Below are positions 8,711 through 17,729 of a DNA stretch of 64,000 bases, piece by piece. Both the position numbers and the translations under genes were made by a program. The notes beneath the pieces were generated by a model that was not told the origin of the DNA, made no database searches, and worked only from the letters and a program-made list of their open reading frames with translations. This DNA comes from Microvirga arvi (lineage in GTDB: Bacteria; Pseudomonadota; Alphaproteobacteria; Rhizobiales; Beijerinckiaceae): positions 19,581-83,580 of the forward strand of contig NZ_JAFEMD010000026.1 of the NCBI RefSeq assembly GCF_016892765.1. Direction: 5' to 3'. The first letter of the stretch is position 1. Each line of letters starts with the position of its first letter.

Positions 8711-8725
8711 TCTTGTAATACAAGT
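8711..8725. promoter_or_regulatory. Candidate GntR operator O2 (SDR operon)
   Basis: TCTTGTAATACAAGT has a perfect CTTGTA-A-TACAAG palindrome and shares the TTGTAATACAA core with the other sites. An overlapping second palindrome, ACAAGAA-TC-TTCTTGT, is at 8701-8716. The site is about 45 bp upstream of the TTG start of the first SDR gene. Confidence 0.6.
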
Positions 8726-8766
8726 AGACAGTGATACTGTCTTCCAGACTTGAGGAGTGGGGCACG

Positions 8767-9531
8767 TTGCGGTTCGAGAACAAAGTCGCCATCGTGACAG
8801 GAGGAGCGAACGGCATGGGCCGGTCCACGGCGCTCGCCTTTGCACGTGAGGGAGCATCGGTCGTCGTCGGTGACGTTTCAGACGAGAGAGGCGCGACGCT
8901 GGTGCAGGAAGCGTCCGAACTTCCCGGCCGTATCGTTTACCGGCATTGCGACGTCTCAAGGGAAGCGGACGTCAAGGCGCTCGTCGCGGCTGCCGAGGAC
9001 ACGTTCGGCCGCCTCGACACGATCTTCAACAACGCTGGAATCGAGCAGCCCGTTACCCCTTCCACGGAGGTGACGGAGGAGTTGTTCGATCGCGTGATCG
9101 CCATCAACCTGAAGGGCGTCTTCTTCGGGTGCAAGCACGCCATCCCTGCGCTGCTGCGGGCAGGGGGCGGAACCATCGTCAACAATTCGTCCGTGAGTGC
9201 CTTCGCGAATGTTGGCGGCAACATTTCCTATGCAGCCTCCAAAGGCGCCATCATGTCGATGACTCGCGTCCTCGCGGTCGAGTATTCCCGTCGGAACGTC
9301 CGCGTGAATGCCATCAACCCGGGTGTCATCGATACGGACATGAACCGCCGAAACCGGGACCTGGCGGCCGATCCAGCCGGGGTCGAGCAGCGCTGGCGGG
9401 AGATCACTCCCCTTGGGCGGATGGGAACCGGCGACGAGATTGCCGACGCGGTCCTGTTCCTGGCCTCGTCGCAATCGTCCTTCATCACCGGCATCGGTCT
9501 GCTGGTGGATGGCGGGAGGGTTGCAACATGA
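8767..9531 (+). CDS. Short-chain dehydrogenase/reductase (SDR)
   Basis: 254 residues, a classical SDR. The cofactor motif TGGANGMG is at residues 11-18, NNAG near 88-91, the catalytic YAASK near 155-159, and the usual ending ITGIGLLVDGG. The TTG at 8767 is chosen because GAGGAG lies nine bases before it, while an ATG at 8731 overlaps the operator and lacks a ribosome site. The family oxidises or reduces alcohols and ketones with NAD(P). It is the first gene of the longest plus-strand unit here, and its stop overlaps the next SDR start. Confidence 0.88.
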   Translation: MRFENKVAIVTGGANGMGRSTALAFAREGASVVVGDVSDERGATLVQEASELPGRIVYRHCDVSREADVKALVAAAEDTFGRLDTIFNNAGIEQPVTPSTEVTEELFDRVIAINLKGVFFGCKHAIPALLRAGGGTIVNNSSVSAFANVGGNISYAASKGAIMSMTRVLAVEYSRRNVRVNAINPGVIDTDMNRRNRDLAADPAGVEQRWREITPLGRMGTGDEIADAVLFLASSQSSFITGIGLLVDGGRVAT

Positions 9532-10253
9532 AGGATCGCCTCGCCGGGAAGGTTGCGGTCGTGACGGGGGCTGCCCGTGGGATCGGCCGAGCCGTTGCGA
9601 CCGAGTTCGCGGCGCATGGGGCCCGTGTCTACGCACTGGACCGGCTTGGCGACGAAGTCGCGACCCTGCCCGGTGTCGAGGCGATGCGGATGGACCTGGC
9701 GGACGCGAACGAGGTTGCTGCCACCTTCGCGCGCATCCAGCGCAATGCCGGGCAGATCGACATTCTCGTCAACAATGCCGGCATCATCTTCTTCAAACCC
9801 GTCGAGGAGACGAGTGTCGAGGATTGGGACCGGCTGCAGGCCGTCAACCTCCGCGGACCCTTCCTGTGCGTGCGCGCCGTGGCACCCGGCATGAAGGCTC
9901 GCCGAGCCGGTGCGATCATCAATGTATCCAGCAATGCCGGCGTGAGGGGCGGCAATGACGAGAGCGCCTATTGCGCCTCGAAATTCGGCATCGAAGGCTT
10001 CTCCCGCGCGCTCGCGGTGGAGTTCGCCCCCTACAACGTGTCGGTCAACACGATCACGCCGGGGCACCCGGTCCATACCGCCATGAGCGAAACCACATAC
10101 GACGCGGAGAAGCGAAAGATCTGGAAGGACCCTCGCGAGCTCGCGCCGGCCTTCGTCCACCTGGCATGTCAGGACGCGAGCGGGCTCAACGATCGCCACG
10201 TGCGGGCCTGGGATCTTGTCGTAGAGCTCCGCCAGAAAGGCATCGCAGCATGA
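9528..10253 (+). CDS. SDR oxidoreductase with atypical C-terminus
   Basis: 241 residues. TGAARGIG is at 13-20, NNAG near 83-86, and YCASK near 148-152, so the cofactor and catalytic residues are present. The C-terminus does not end in the usual GxxLxVDGG but in WKDPRELAPAFVHLA and AWDLVVELRQKG. The same unusual ending is found in the SDR at 46718-47449, so the two are paralogues. The start is in ATGA overlap with the first SDR, and its own stop overlaps the next gene. Probably a dehydrogenase of a hydroxy intermediate; the substrate is unknown. Confidence 0.87.
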   Translation: MKDRLAGKVAVVTGAARGIGRAVATEFAAHGARVYALDRLGDEVATLPGVEAMRMDLADANEVAATFARIQRNAGQIDILVNNAGIIFFKPVEETSVEDWDRLQAVNLRGPFLCVRAVAPGMKARRAGAIINVSSNAGVRGGNDESAYCASKFGIEGFSRALAVEFAPYNVSVNTITPGHPVHTAMSETTYDAEKRKIWKDPRELAPAFVHLACQDASGLNDRHVRAWDLVVELRQKGIAA

Positions 10254-11494
10254 GAACTCTTCTCAGAGTAGGCCAAATGGTGGACGGGACAGGGTCGGGG
10301 CCTATTCGGGATGCAGCGATCCTCATCGAGGGTGAGCGCATCGTGGCCGCCGGACGTTCAGCCGATATCGGGATGCCGGACGGAGCGCGGGTGATCGAGG
10401 CCCCCGCGGCGACTGCAATCCCGGGACTTGTGGACGTCCATGTGCATCTCTCCTACAGCGGCAGTCCCGACAAGCGCGCCTTCCGGGCCGAGCTCGTCGA
10501 AATGTCCTATCCGCTCGTCGCCCTGCGGGCCGCTGAAAATGCCCGCAATACGCTGCTGCACGGCTTCACATCCGTGCGGGACATGCATGCGCCGGGAGGG
10601 ACGATTATCGACCTCCGCGATGCGGTGAACAGGGGCTATGTGGAGGGACCGCGCATCAAGGCGTGCGGCATGGGCCTTACCGTCACGGGCGGCCACATGG
10701 ACCAGCCCGGTTGGGGCGACCACGCGTCCTTCCTCGACATGACCTATCCGTGCGACGGCCCGATAGCATTCCGGGCCGGCGTTCGCGCTCAGCTCAAGCG
10801 CGGGGCGGACTTCATCAAACTCAATCCCTGCGTCTCGTTCCGCAAGGATCCCGATACGAAGCCGTATCGCTTCGAAATGAATATCGATGAGATCAGAGCC
10901 GCCTGCGAGGAGGCCCACGAGCAGGGCGTCCATGTGGGCGCCCACACCTCCGGCGGGCCGCCCCTCCGCGCCGCCATCGAGGCAGGTTGCGATACGGTGG
11001 AGCACGCCCACTGGATCGACGACGCCACTCTCGAGCTGATGGTGAAGCGGGGCACCTATCTCGTGCCGACCCTTCTGGTGAACAAGACCTCCTCTGCGGC
11101 CGCGGCCGCGGACCCCGAGACGCCTCGAGGCTCAAAGCGCTGGGCAGAGCTTTCCGAGAAGGCCATGTGGGAGCGTCTCGACCGCGCCCGCCGCGCGGGC
11201 GTGAAGGTGGCCGCCGGCTCGGACGCAGGCTTCATGCTCGAACATGGCACCACAAATGCTGGCGAGATCGAGCTTCTGGTCGAAGGCGGCTATTCGCCGC
11301 TCGAGGCGATCTGCGCGGCGACTGCCACGGGTGCCGATATCCTGGAGATCGACGCGGGCCGTCTGATTGCAGGCAAGCTCGCAGACATTGTCCTCGTGTC
11401 CGGCGATCCGCTCGTCGACATCAGCGTCCTGCGAAGAAGGGAGAATCTGCGGGTCTTCAAAGGAGGGCGGGAGGTGCGTGCACCGGCTGCCTGA
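10250..11494 (+). CDS. Metal-dependent amidohydrolase (imidazolonepropionase/Xaa-Pro dipeptidase-like)
   Basis: 414 residues of the amidohydrolase TIM-barrel superfamily. The metal motif HVH lies in IPGLVDVHVHLS near 62-66, a lysine in DFIKLNP near 189, histidines in GAHTSGG near 231 and VEHAHW near 252, and the aspartate in GSDAG near 323. The C-terminal strand domain ends GKLADIVLVSGDPL. The family hydrolyses C-N bonds in cyclic amides or in prolyl or N-acyl amino acids. It starts by ATGA overlap with the SDR. A second member of the same branch is at 22722-23948. Confidence 0.85.
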   Translation: MRTLLRVGQMVDGTGSGPIRDAAILIEGERIVAAGRSADIGMPDGARVIEAPAATAIPGLVDVHVHLSYSGSPDKRAFRAELVEMSYPLVALRAAENARNTLLHGFTSVRDMHAPGGTIIDLRDAVNRGYVEGPRIKACGMGLTVTGGHMDQPGWGDHASFLDMTYPCDGPIAFRAGVRAQLKRGADFIKLNPCVSFRKDPDTKPYRFEMNIDEIRAACEEAHEQGVHVGAHTSGGPPLRAAIEAGCDTVEHAHWIDDATLELMVKRGTYLVPTLLVNKTSSAAAAADPETPRGSKRWAELSEKAMWERLDRARRAGVKVAAGSDAGFMLEHGTTNAGEIELLVEGGYSPLEAICAATATGADILEIDAGRLIAGKLADIVLVSGDPLVDISVLRRRENLRVFKGGREVRAPAA

Positions 11495-11549
11495 GGGACG
11501 ACCTGACATCAAGAGCGGGCGTTCGCGATCCGAACCACCAGAGGGAATA

Positions 11550-13145
11550 ATGGGGAATAGAATGCGTAAGCTGATGTGGACTACGGCGCTGGCCTTAAGC
11601 CTCACCCCGGTCATGGCGCTCGCCCAGGCCGGAGATCTCGCGATTGTGTTTGCGGACGACAGCACGTCCGACGTCACATTCGACCCGAGGGTGACCCAAT
11701 CGCGCCACGAAGAGCAGGTTATCGCCCAGGTCTTCGACCAGTTGGTCAGCGCCGATGCGGACAACAAGAAGTATCCAGGGCTCGCAAAATCCTGGACCAT
11801 GGCGCCGGACAACAAGTCCGTCGTCCTGCAGCTCCGCGACGACGTTACCTTCCATGACGGCACGAAGTTCGATGCGGAGGCGGTGAAGTTCACCTTCGAT
11901 ACCATCGTGGATCCTGCGACGGGATCGCAAGGCGCCATCGACATGATCGGACCCTATGAGGGTTCCGATATCCTCGGGCCTTACGAGATCCGCATTCGAT
12001 ACAAGCGACCCTTCCCGACCGCCATTGACAGTTTCAGCGAAAACGAGCTGTCCATCGTCAGTCCGACGGCCGTGAAGAAGCTCGGCGGGACCGGATTCGC
12101 GCAAGCGCCCGTGGGAACCGGCCCCTTCAAGTTCGTGAGCTGGGAAAAGAACAAGCAGATCGTGCTCGAACGCAACCCGGACTACAAGTGGGGCGCGCCC
12201 TTCTACTCGACCCAGGGACCGAGCAAAGTCGCGCGGATCATTCATCGCTTCATCCCGAATGCGGCAACCCGCGTGGCTGCGCTTGAGTCGGGCGAGGTCC
12301 ATTATACCGATCTCACGCCGCCGCTTGACATGCGACGCCTCGGCGATTCCAGCAAGTACGACACCATGACGGGCGTGGCCTCAGGCGTACCCTTCTCGCT
12401 GATGTTCAACGTGTCTCGCGGTCCCTTGCAGGACATTAAGGTACGGCAGGCCTTCATGTATGCGGTCGACCGGTCCCGCCTGTCGCAGAACCTGTTCTTC
12501 GGATACGCGAAGGCGGCCTGGGGGCCGATCGCGCCCTCCACGCCAGCCTATTGGAAGGGCGTCGAGGAGTACTACAAGTTCAGCCGCGAAACAGCCGGCA
12601 AGCTCTTGGAGGAGGCCGGCTGGAAGATGGGATCAGGCGGCATCCGAGAGAAGGACGGGCAACCGCTTCAAATCTATTATCCGACCCTGCTTGAGCCGGA
12701 GACCTCGGTCGCGCTTCAGGCCGACCTGAAGCGGGTGGGCATCGACCTCAAGGTCGAGAACGTCACCAAGGCGAAGCAGGACGAACTCATCATCAACAAC
12801 CAATACGACGTCGGGGGCATCCGCTGGGTTTACAATGATCCCTCCGTGCTGCGGATTCCCTTCGACTCGGGCAATATCCCGGAACCCGGCAAGTTCAAAT
12901 TCAACTGGATGCGCTGGAAAAGCCCGGAACTCGACAAGGTCCTGGCCGCCGCCAGCACGGCGGCCTCCCTGGAGGAGCGCACGAAGCTTTATGCGGACGC
13001 GCAGAAGATGATCATGGATGCGGCGGTCTTCATGCCGATCCACGATCAGATCCAGACAATCGCCTCAAGCAAGAAGGTCGTGGGTGCACGCTTCGCGCCG
13101 GGTAACTGGCAGGTCCGACTCTACGACGTCCGCCCGGCGAACTGA
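11550..13145 (+). CDS. ABC transporter substrate-binding protein, peptide/nickel type (SBP1)
   Basis: 531 residues, SBP_bac_5 (DppA/OppA) family. The N-terminus MRKLMWTTALALSLTPVMA and ALAQA forms a Sec signal peptide, and the mature protein starts near GDLAIVFADD. The family signature GTGPFKFVSWEKNKQIVLERN is in the middle. The start at 11550 has GAGGGA before it; an ATG at 11562 is also possible. It binds the solute in the periplasm for the two permeases directly downstream. It is not close in sequence to the three paralogous SBPs at 29451, 50625 and 57555. Confidence 0.92.
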   Translation: MGNRMRKLMWTTALALSLTPVMALAQAGDLAIVFADDSTSDVTFDPRVTQSRHEEQVIAQVFDQLVSADADNKKYPGLAKSWTMAPDNKSVVLQLRDDVTFHDGTKFDAEAVKFTFDTIVDPATGSQGAIDMIGPYEGSDILGPYEIRIRYKRPFPTAIDSFSENELSIVSPTAVKKLGGTGFAQAPVGTGPFKFVSWEKNKQIVLERNPDYKWGAPFYSTQGPSKVARIIHRFIPNAATRVAALESGEVHYTDLTPPLDMRRLGDSSKYDTMTGVASGVPFSLMFNVSRGPLQDIKVRQAFMYAVDRSRLSQNLFFGYAKAAWGPIAPSTPAYWKGVEEYYKFSRETAGKLLEEAGWKMGSGGIREKDGQPLQIYYPTLLEPETSVALQADLKRVGIDLKVENVTKAKQDELIINNQYDVGGIRWVYNDPSVLRIPFDSGNIPEPGKFKFNWMRWKSPELDKVLAAASTAASLEERTKLYADAQKMIMDAAVFMPIHDQIQTIASSKKVVGARFAPGNWQVRLYDVRPAN

Positions 13146-13154
13146 CCCGACCGC

Positions 13155-13183
13155 GCCGGCCCCGGATGGTCCCGCGGGCCGGC
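13155..13183 (+). other. Intercistronic GC hairpin after SBP1
   Basis: GCCGGCCC and GGGCCGGC form a perfect 8-bp stem in the 58-base gap between SBP1 and its permease. There is no T-run, so it is more likely an mRNA-stability or attenuation element that keeps the binding protein more abundant than the permease. Confidence 0.5.
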
Positions 13184-13203
13184 CCCACAAAAGTCTGGAT
13201 CCA

Positions 13204-14127
13204 ATGCGATATGCCCTCCGCCGGGTTCTCGGCGTCATTCCCATCCTGTTCGTCACCTGGACCATCGTGTTCGGGGTAATGCAGCTCATCCCCGGCGATC
13301 CGGTGAACCTGATGCTCGCAGGTGTCCCCGCCTCGCAGGAGGTGCGCGAGAACGAGCGCCGCCGGCTCGGGCTCGACCGTCCCTTCCTGGAACGGTACGT
13401 CACCTTTCTCGGGAGGGCTGTGCGGGGGGACCTCGGCGAGTCCTACCGGTCTCGGCAACCGGTGACCCGCATGATCTCCGAACAGGCCGGATCGACCCTC
13501 GAACTCGCGGCGGGAGGACTCGTCGTCGGCCTCGGGGCCGGTCTCCTCCTCGGCATGGTGGCCGGCCTGAAGCCCAATACCTGGATCGACACCCTGTGCA
13601 TGCTCGTCGCCTTGGCAGGAGTATCGCTGCCGAGCTTCTGGATCGGCATGATGCTGATCTACGTCTTCGGCATGACCCTGGCCTGGGTTCCGATCGTCGG
13701 CAGCGGACTCGCTGCGCTCGTCCTTCCGTCGATCACGGTCGGGCTTTTCATCGCCGGCGGCTTCGCGCGACTGGTCCGGTCGTCGATCATCGACGCCATG
13801 GGGCAAGACTATATCCGCACGGCTCGGGCGAAGGGACTCGGTTGGGCGAAGATCGCATTCAAGCATGCTCTACGCAACGCGATGATCCCGCCCGTCACCT
13901 TGCTCGGGATCCAGATCGCGGTCCTTGTCGGGGGAGCCGTGGTGACGGAAAACGTGTTTGCGCGGCCGGGCCTCGGCACCATGCTGGTTGAGGCCGTCCT
14001 GAACAAGGATCTCCCCCTCGTGCAGGCGCTCGTCGTCTACACGACCGCCGCCTATGTTCTCGTCAATCTTTTGGTGGATCTTCTCTATGGCTTGATCGAC
14101 CCGCGTGTCCAGGTCGGGAGGGCATGA
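13204..14127 (+). CDS. ABC transporter permease, DppB type
   Basis: 307 residues with about six membrane segments. The N-terminus MRYALRRVLGVIPILFVTWTI and QLIPGDPVNLM is typical of DppB. The cytoplasmic EAA loop DYIRTARAKGL contacts the ATPases, and the C-terminus DLLYGLIDPRVQ is typical. It starts at ATG 13204; the longer open frame is the SBP tail read in another frame. Its stop overlaps the start of the partner permease (ATGA). No ATPase genes are in this unit, so it must borrow ATPases encoded elsewhere, such as those at 27141-29182 or 55334-57402. Confidence 0.9.
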   Translation: MRYALRRVLGVIPILFVTWTIVFGVMQLIPGDPVNLMLAGVPASQEVRENERRRLGLDRPFLERYVTFLGRAVRGDLGESYRSRQPVTRMISEQAGSTLELAAGGLVVGLGAGLLLGMVAGLKPNTWIDTLCMLVALAGVSLPSFWIGMMLIYVFGMTLAWVPIVGSGLAALVLPSITVGLFIAGGFARLVRSSIIDAMGQDYIRTARAKGLGWAKIAFKHALRNAMIPPVTLLGIQIAVLVGGAVVTENVFARPGLGTMLVEAVLNKDLPLVQALVVYTTAAYVLVNLLVDLLYGLIDPRVQVGRA

Positions 14128-15023
14128 TGACATTGCCGTTCCCGGTGGCAGCCCCCCTCGTGACGAGCGACCTGACGCGGTCTCAGCGCGCGCTGCGCTT
14201 CATACGGCGTTTCGCCCGTCATACGGGCGCCTCCGCGGGCGTGGCCATTCTCCTCGTCCTCGTGGTCTGCACGATCCTGGCTCCCTTCATTGCACCCTTC
14301 GATCCCACAGAGACTGATGTCGGCGCGCGCCTTTCTGCGCCCGATTCGATTCACTGGCTCGGGGTGGATCTGCACGGCCGTGACATCTTCTCCCGGATTG
14401 TCTGGGGCGGGCGCTACTCCTTAGCAGTCGGAATGGCAACCGTCCTGCTGGCGCTCGTCGTCGGGAGCACCATCGGAATCTTTTTGGGCTATCGCGGCGG
14501 ACGTGTGGACGCGATTGGATCACGCGCCATCGATGTCCTCCTCGGCTTTCCGTCAGTCGTGATGGCGATCCTCGTCGTGGCTGTCCTGGGTGTAGGGCTC
14601 GTCAACGTGGTAATCGCCGTCGCCATTGCGCAGATTCCACGGTTTGCGCGTGTCGTTCGCGGCGCCGTGCTCGTGGTCAAGGAGCAGCTTTACATCGATG
14701 CCGCGCGCGCGATCGGCGCTAACGGGCGCCACATTATGGTCCGCCATCTTGTGCCGAACGTGATGCCGACCCTCATCGTTCTCGGGACTCTCAATCTCGG
14801 CGACGCGATCCTTTCAACGGCGACGCTCAGCTTTCTCGGACTGGGCGCACAGCCGCCGGCTCCCGAATGGGGCGCCATGCTCAACGACGGCCGCGACTAC
14901 ATGCGCTACGCGCCCTGGATGATGTTCTTTCCAGGCCTCGCACTCTTCCTGACCGTCATGTCTGTCAACCTGATAGGCGACCGTCTGAGCCATCTGCTCG
15001 ATCCTCGCGCGCGCAACAAATGA
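14124..15023 (+). CDS. ABC transporter permease, DppC type
   Basis: 299 residues. The DppC signature is clear: a short cytoplasmic N-terminus, LAPFIAPFDPTETD, LGVDLHGRDIFSRIVWGGRYSL, the EAA loop YIDAARAIGANGRHIMVRHLVPNV, and SFLGLGAQPPAPEWGAML. It pairs with the permease before it and with SBP1. The start overlaps the previous stop (ATGA). Confidence 0.9.
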   Translation: MMTLPFPVAAPLVTSDLTRSQRALRFIRRFARHTGASAGVAILLVLVVCTILAPFIAPFDPTETDVGARLSAPDSIHWLGVDLHGRDIFSRIVWGGRYSLAVGMATVLLALVVGSTIGIFLGYRGGRVDAIGSRAIDVLLGFPSVVMAILVVAVLGVGLVNVVIAVAIAQIPRFARVVRGAVLVVKEQLYIDAARAIGANGRHIMVRHLVPNVMPTLIVLGTLNLGDAILSTATLSFLGLGAQPPAPEWGAMLNDGRDYMRYAPWMMFFPGLALFLTVMSVNLIGDRLSHLLDPRARNK

Positions 15024-15069
15024 GCCAACCCGACAACCCCAACCTAACCCAACCAACCGGAGGACCATC

Positions 15070-15561
15070 GTGAACGCACCTGTAAAGTCGGACAACCCTA
15101 ATATCCTCGGCCTCAAGCACATGGCATTCGCCGTCAACGACGCCAGGAAGGCACTTGAGGCTTATTCCAAGTTCTTGTGCGTCCCGGCTGACGCACCAGT
15201 CATCGACTACGAGAAATCACGCAACCGCGTGGCGCTCTTCAATCTCGGCGGAGTCGAGTACCAGCTCTGTCAATCGATGGATCCGGACGGCCGCTTCGCA
15301 AGCTGGATCAGGGAGAGGGGCGGCGAGGGCCTCCACCACATCTGCTACGAGGTGGACGACATTGAAAAAGCGCTCGACCACGCGCAGAAGAACGGAGCGA
15401 ACCTGCGCGAGTGCAAAGCCTGCAAAGTGTTTGGGAGCCATCCCCATCCGGAAGGCTATGTGGCCTTTCTCGACAACGACGCCGGTGGAATCGAGATCGA
15501 GTTCATGCAGGTCTACACGCCTGAAGAACTCGCGAAGTACAATGCTGTAAAGGGAATTTAA
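15070..15561 (+). CDS. Glyoxalase/VOC-fold protein, methylmalonyl-CoA epimerase-like
   Basis: 163 residues with two beta-alpha-beta-beta-beta units of the vicinal oxygen chelate fold. Likely metal ligands are the histidine of LKHMAFAVND near 17, the second-half histidine in LHHICYEVDDIEKA near 95, and the glutamate in GIEIEFMQ near 145. The closest familiar pattern is methylmalonyl-CoA epimerase, but epimerases, lyases and dioxygenases share the fold. GTG start with GGAGG at 15059-15063. It lies between the transporter and two hydrolases, so it probably acts on the imported compound or a product. Confidence 0.75.
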   Translation: MNAPVKSDNPNILGLKHMAFAVNDARKALEAYSKFLCVPADAPVIDYEKSRNRVALFNLGGVEYQLCQSMDPDGRFASWIRERGGEGLHHICYEVDDIEKALDHAQKNGANLRECKACKVFGSHPHPEGYVAFLDNDAGGIEIEFMQVYTPEELAKYNAVKGI

Positions 15562-15562
15562 C

Positions 15563-16564
15563 ATGAATACGACGCATGACCTGAAAACCGTCGAAGTGGG
15601 TAGCGCCAGGGCGGAACCCGGCCGGACGGTCCGCGGGTCCATTCCGGTCACCACGCTCGCCGGCGGGGGAGCCCTCGAAATCCCGGTCGTGGTCATCAAT
15701 GGCACGCGGCCCGGACCTGTCCTGTGGGTGAACGGTGCAATTCACGGCGATGAGCCGGAGGGCCCCCTCTGCTGTCAGCACCTCATGCGCGAGGTCAGGC
15801 CGGAAGAGTTGTCGGGGACGCTCGTGCTCATTCCTGTGGTCAACGTCCCCGCCTATGAGGCGGCTTCGCGCGGCAACCCGCTTGACACCTTCAGCTACGA
15901 TATGAACCGGATCTATCCGGGACGGCCGAACGGCTATCTGTCGGAGCGCGTGGCCTATGCGCATTTCGAGTGGATGACGAGGGTCGCCGACATGGAGATC
16001 TCCATTCACTCCGGCGGAGCCCACTCGTTCCTGGCACCGGCCATGTTCACGGACGAACGTCCGGAATCGGTCGAACTCGGAACCGCGATGGGGCCCGGAT
16101 GGGGCTGCATGATGTCGTCCTTCAATCCGAAGGGCAGTCCAATGGCCGCGATGGCTGAAGCTGGCAAGGTCGGGATCACCGTCGAGTATGGCGGCCGATC
16201 GCACACGTCGCCTGATCTTTTCGCCAAGGTGGGCCGGGTTCTAGCGGACGCCATCCTTAACGTGATGCGCCACTATCGGATGATTCCGGGCGAGGCGAAG
16301 TACGATGAAAATCGCACCAAGGGTGTGCAGGAAGCGCTTCTGGCACCAGAATCCGGGCTCTTCCTGCCCGAACCGGACATCAAGTTTCTCACTCCCATGA
16401 AGAAGGGCGACAAGATTGGCACGATCGTCAATCTGTTCGGCGACGAACTTACGACGCTTCATGCGCCCGCGGACGGCATGATCTTCGGTCTCCGTGCGCT
16501 TCCGAACGTCACCACGGGCGATTGGTGCTGCTTCTTCAACAAGGTCGAGGGGCCGCGCGTCTGA
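15563..16564 (+). CDS. Succinylglutamate desuccinylase/aspartoacylase family hydrolase
   Basis: 333 residues of the AstE/AspA branch of the M14 zinc hydrolases. The zinc motif is GAIHGDEPEG near 58-67, with the third ligand in SIHSGG near 147. The carboxypeptidase-like VVNVPAYEAASRGNP and DMNRIYPG follow, and the C-terminal beta domain has GDKIGTIVNLFGDE. Members remove acyl groups from N-acyl amino acids. This suggests an N-acylated or amidated amino acid among the substrates of the block. It begins two bases after the VOC gene and is followed by a hairpin. Confidence 0.85.
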   Translation: MNTTHDLKTVEVGSARAEPGRTVRGSIPVTTLAGGGALEIPVVVINGTRPGPVLWVNGAIHGDEPEGPLCCQHLMREVRPEELSGTLVLIPVVNVPAYEAASRGNPLDTFSYDMNRIYPGRPNGYLSERVAYAHFEWMTRVADMEISIHSGGAHSFLAPAMFTDERPESVELGTAMGPGWGCMMSSFNPKGSPMAAMAEAGKVGITVEYGGRSHTSPDLFAKVGRVLADAILNVMRHYRMIPGEAKYDENRTKGVQEALLAPESGLFLPEPDIKFLTPMKKGDKIGTIVNLFGDELTTLHAPADGMIFGLRALPNVTTGDWCCFFNKVEGPRV

Positions 16565-16571
16565 TAGTGAT

Positions 16572-16589
16572 GGCGGCGGTAACGCCGCC
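16572..16589 (+). other. Short perfect hairpin between two hydrolase genes
   Basis: GGCGGCG, a GTAA tetraloop, then CGCCGCC. It lies in the 44-base gap before the PuuE-like gene, just upstream of its ribosome site GGGAGG. It may tune translation or mRNA stability. Confidence 0.45.
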
Positions 16590-16608
16590 CTCTCCCAAGG
16601 GAGGCGAC

Positions 16609-17517
16609 ATGATAGAAAATCTGCAGCGCGACTTCGTCGGCTATGGTCCCACACCACCGGATGCTGCATGGCCGGGCGGGGCCCGCGTGGCCGTGAATTT
16701 CGTCATCAATTACGAGGAAGGATCGGAATACTCCATTGGCGATGGGGACGGCCGCTCGGAAGGGGCATTGACGGAGGTTTCAGCCGCGCGGGTTCCCGTT
16801 GGAAACCGCGACCTGTCGGCCGAGAGCATGTACGAGTATGGCAGCCGCGCAGGGATATGGCGGGTGGCCCGCCAGTTCACAGAGCGCGGACTGCCGGCGA
16901 CGGCCTTCGGGTGCGCTGTTGCATTCGAACGCAATCCCCTTGTCACTCAGCTCGTGCGGGACAATGGGTGGGATGTATGCTGCCATGGCCTGCGCTGGAT
17001 CGAGCATTATCTCCTCGACGAGCAGACCGAACGCGGCATGATCAGGGAAGCCGTGACTTCGCTCGTCCGTACCACCGGCGAACGTCCCCTCGGTTGGTAC
17101 TGCCGTTACGCTCCAAGCGAGTGGACCCGCCGAATCCTGATCGAGGAGGGTGGCTTCCTCTATGACAGCGACTCCTATGCGGACGATCTTCCATTCTGGG
17201 TCAACGTGGGCGGCCACGCTCATTTGGTCGTGCCGTACTCCCTTGTCACCAACGACGTGAAGATCCTGTCGGGCGGTCTCACTAGCCAGGACTTCTTCAC
17301 GATCCTGCGAGATGCCTTTGATGTCCTGCGAGCCGAAGGGCGAACCTCTCCCAAGATGATGTCAGTCGGCATTCATCCCCGCCTTCTCGGGCATCCGGCC
17401 CGTATCGGCGGTCTTGCGCGGTTCATGGATTACGTCCAGGCAACGGAGGATGCCTGGATCTGCCGCCGTGCGGACATCGCCCGCCACTGGATCGAGACTT
17501 TTCCGCCGAACCGGTAG
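16609..17517 (+). CDS. PuuE-like allantoinase / polysaccharide-deacetylase-fold amidohydrolase
   Basis: 302 residues. It closely follows the pattern of cofactor-independent allantoinase PuuE: RDFVGYGPTPPDAAWPGG, VNFVINYEEGSEYS, SMYEYGSRAGIWR, CCHGLRWIEHYLLDE, ERPLGWYCRYAPS and FLYDSDSYADDLPFW. PuuE opens the hydantoin ring of allantoin; related proteins act on other cyclic amides or sugars, so allantoin itself is not proven. ATG 16609 has GGGAGG six bases upstream; an open frame back to 16522 is not needed. It is the last gene of the unit. Confidence 0.8.
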   Translation: MIENLQRDFVGYGPTPPDAAWPGGARVAVNFVINYEEGSEYSIGDGDGRSEGALTEVSAARVPVGNRDLSAESMYEYGSRAGIWRVARQFTERGLPATAFGCAVAFERNPLVTQLVRDNGWDVCCHGLRWIEHYLLDEQTERGMIREAVTSLVRTTGERPLGWYCRYAPSEWTRRILIEEGGFLYDSDSYADDLPFWVNVGGHAHLVVPYSLVTNDVKILSGGLTSQDFFTILRDAFDVLRAEGRTSPKMMSVGIHPRLLGHPARIGGLARFMDYVQATEDAWICRRADIARHWIETFPPNR

Positions 17518-17554
17518 AGCGGAGAGGCGGAGACCGCTCACCCATTCTCATGGG
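17516..17554 (+). terminator. Possible weak terminator after the PuuE-like gene
   Basis: Two small hairpins follow the stop: GAGCGG pairing with CCGCTC across about 11 bases, then CCCAT-TCTC-ATGGG at 17541-17554. There is no T-run, so termination is uncertain. Confidence 0.3.
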
Positions 17555-17623
17555 AAACCTATGGTGGCGGGGCGCATGTTAGTCCATCGCAAGCCGGCGT
17601 TGACAGAGCCAGCATGCGATGTA

Positions 17624-17638
17624 TGTTGTTAGACAATT
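17624..17638. promoter_or_regulatory. Weak candidate GntR operator O3 (SBP2 operon)
   Basis: TGTTGTTAGACAATT keeps the TTGT-NNN-ACAA dyad and matches 10 of 15 positions of the shared palindrome. It lies about 99 bp upstream of the SBP2 start, in a 210-base gap that should hold the promoter. It is the weakest of the candidate sites. Confidence 0.35.
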
Positions 17639-17729
17639 AGAAAGTCGGCACACCGACGCAATGGGAACGTTCCGCCTGGGCTTTGCGCGGACATCGATCG
17701 ACCAGACGATCAGCAATGAGGAATGAGCC

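Noticed and set aside
8701..8716. ACAAGAA-TC-TTCTTGT as a separate operator for another regulator
   Set aside because: It overlaps the shared GntR-type site and may simply be an extended or doubled binding site; no second regulator is encoded in the block to support it.
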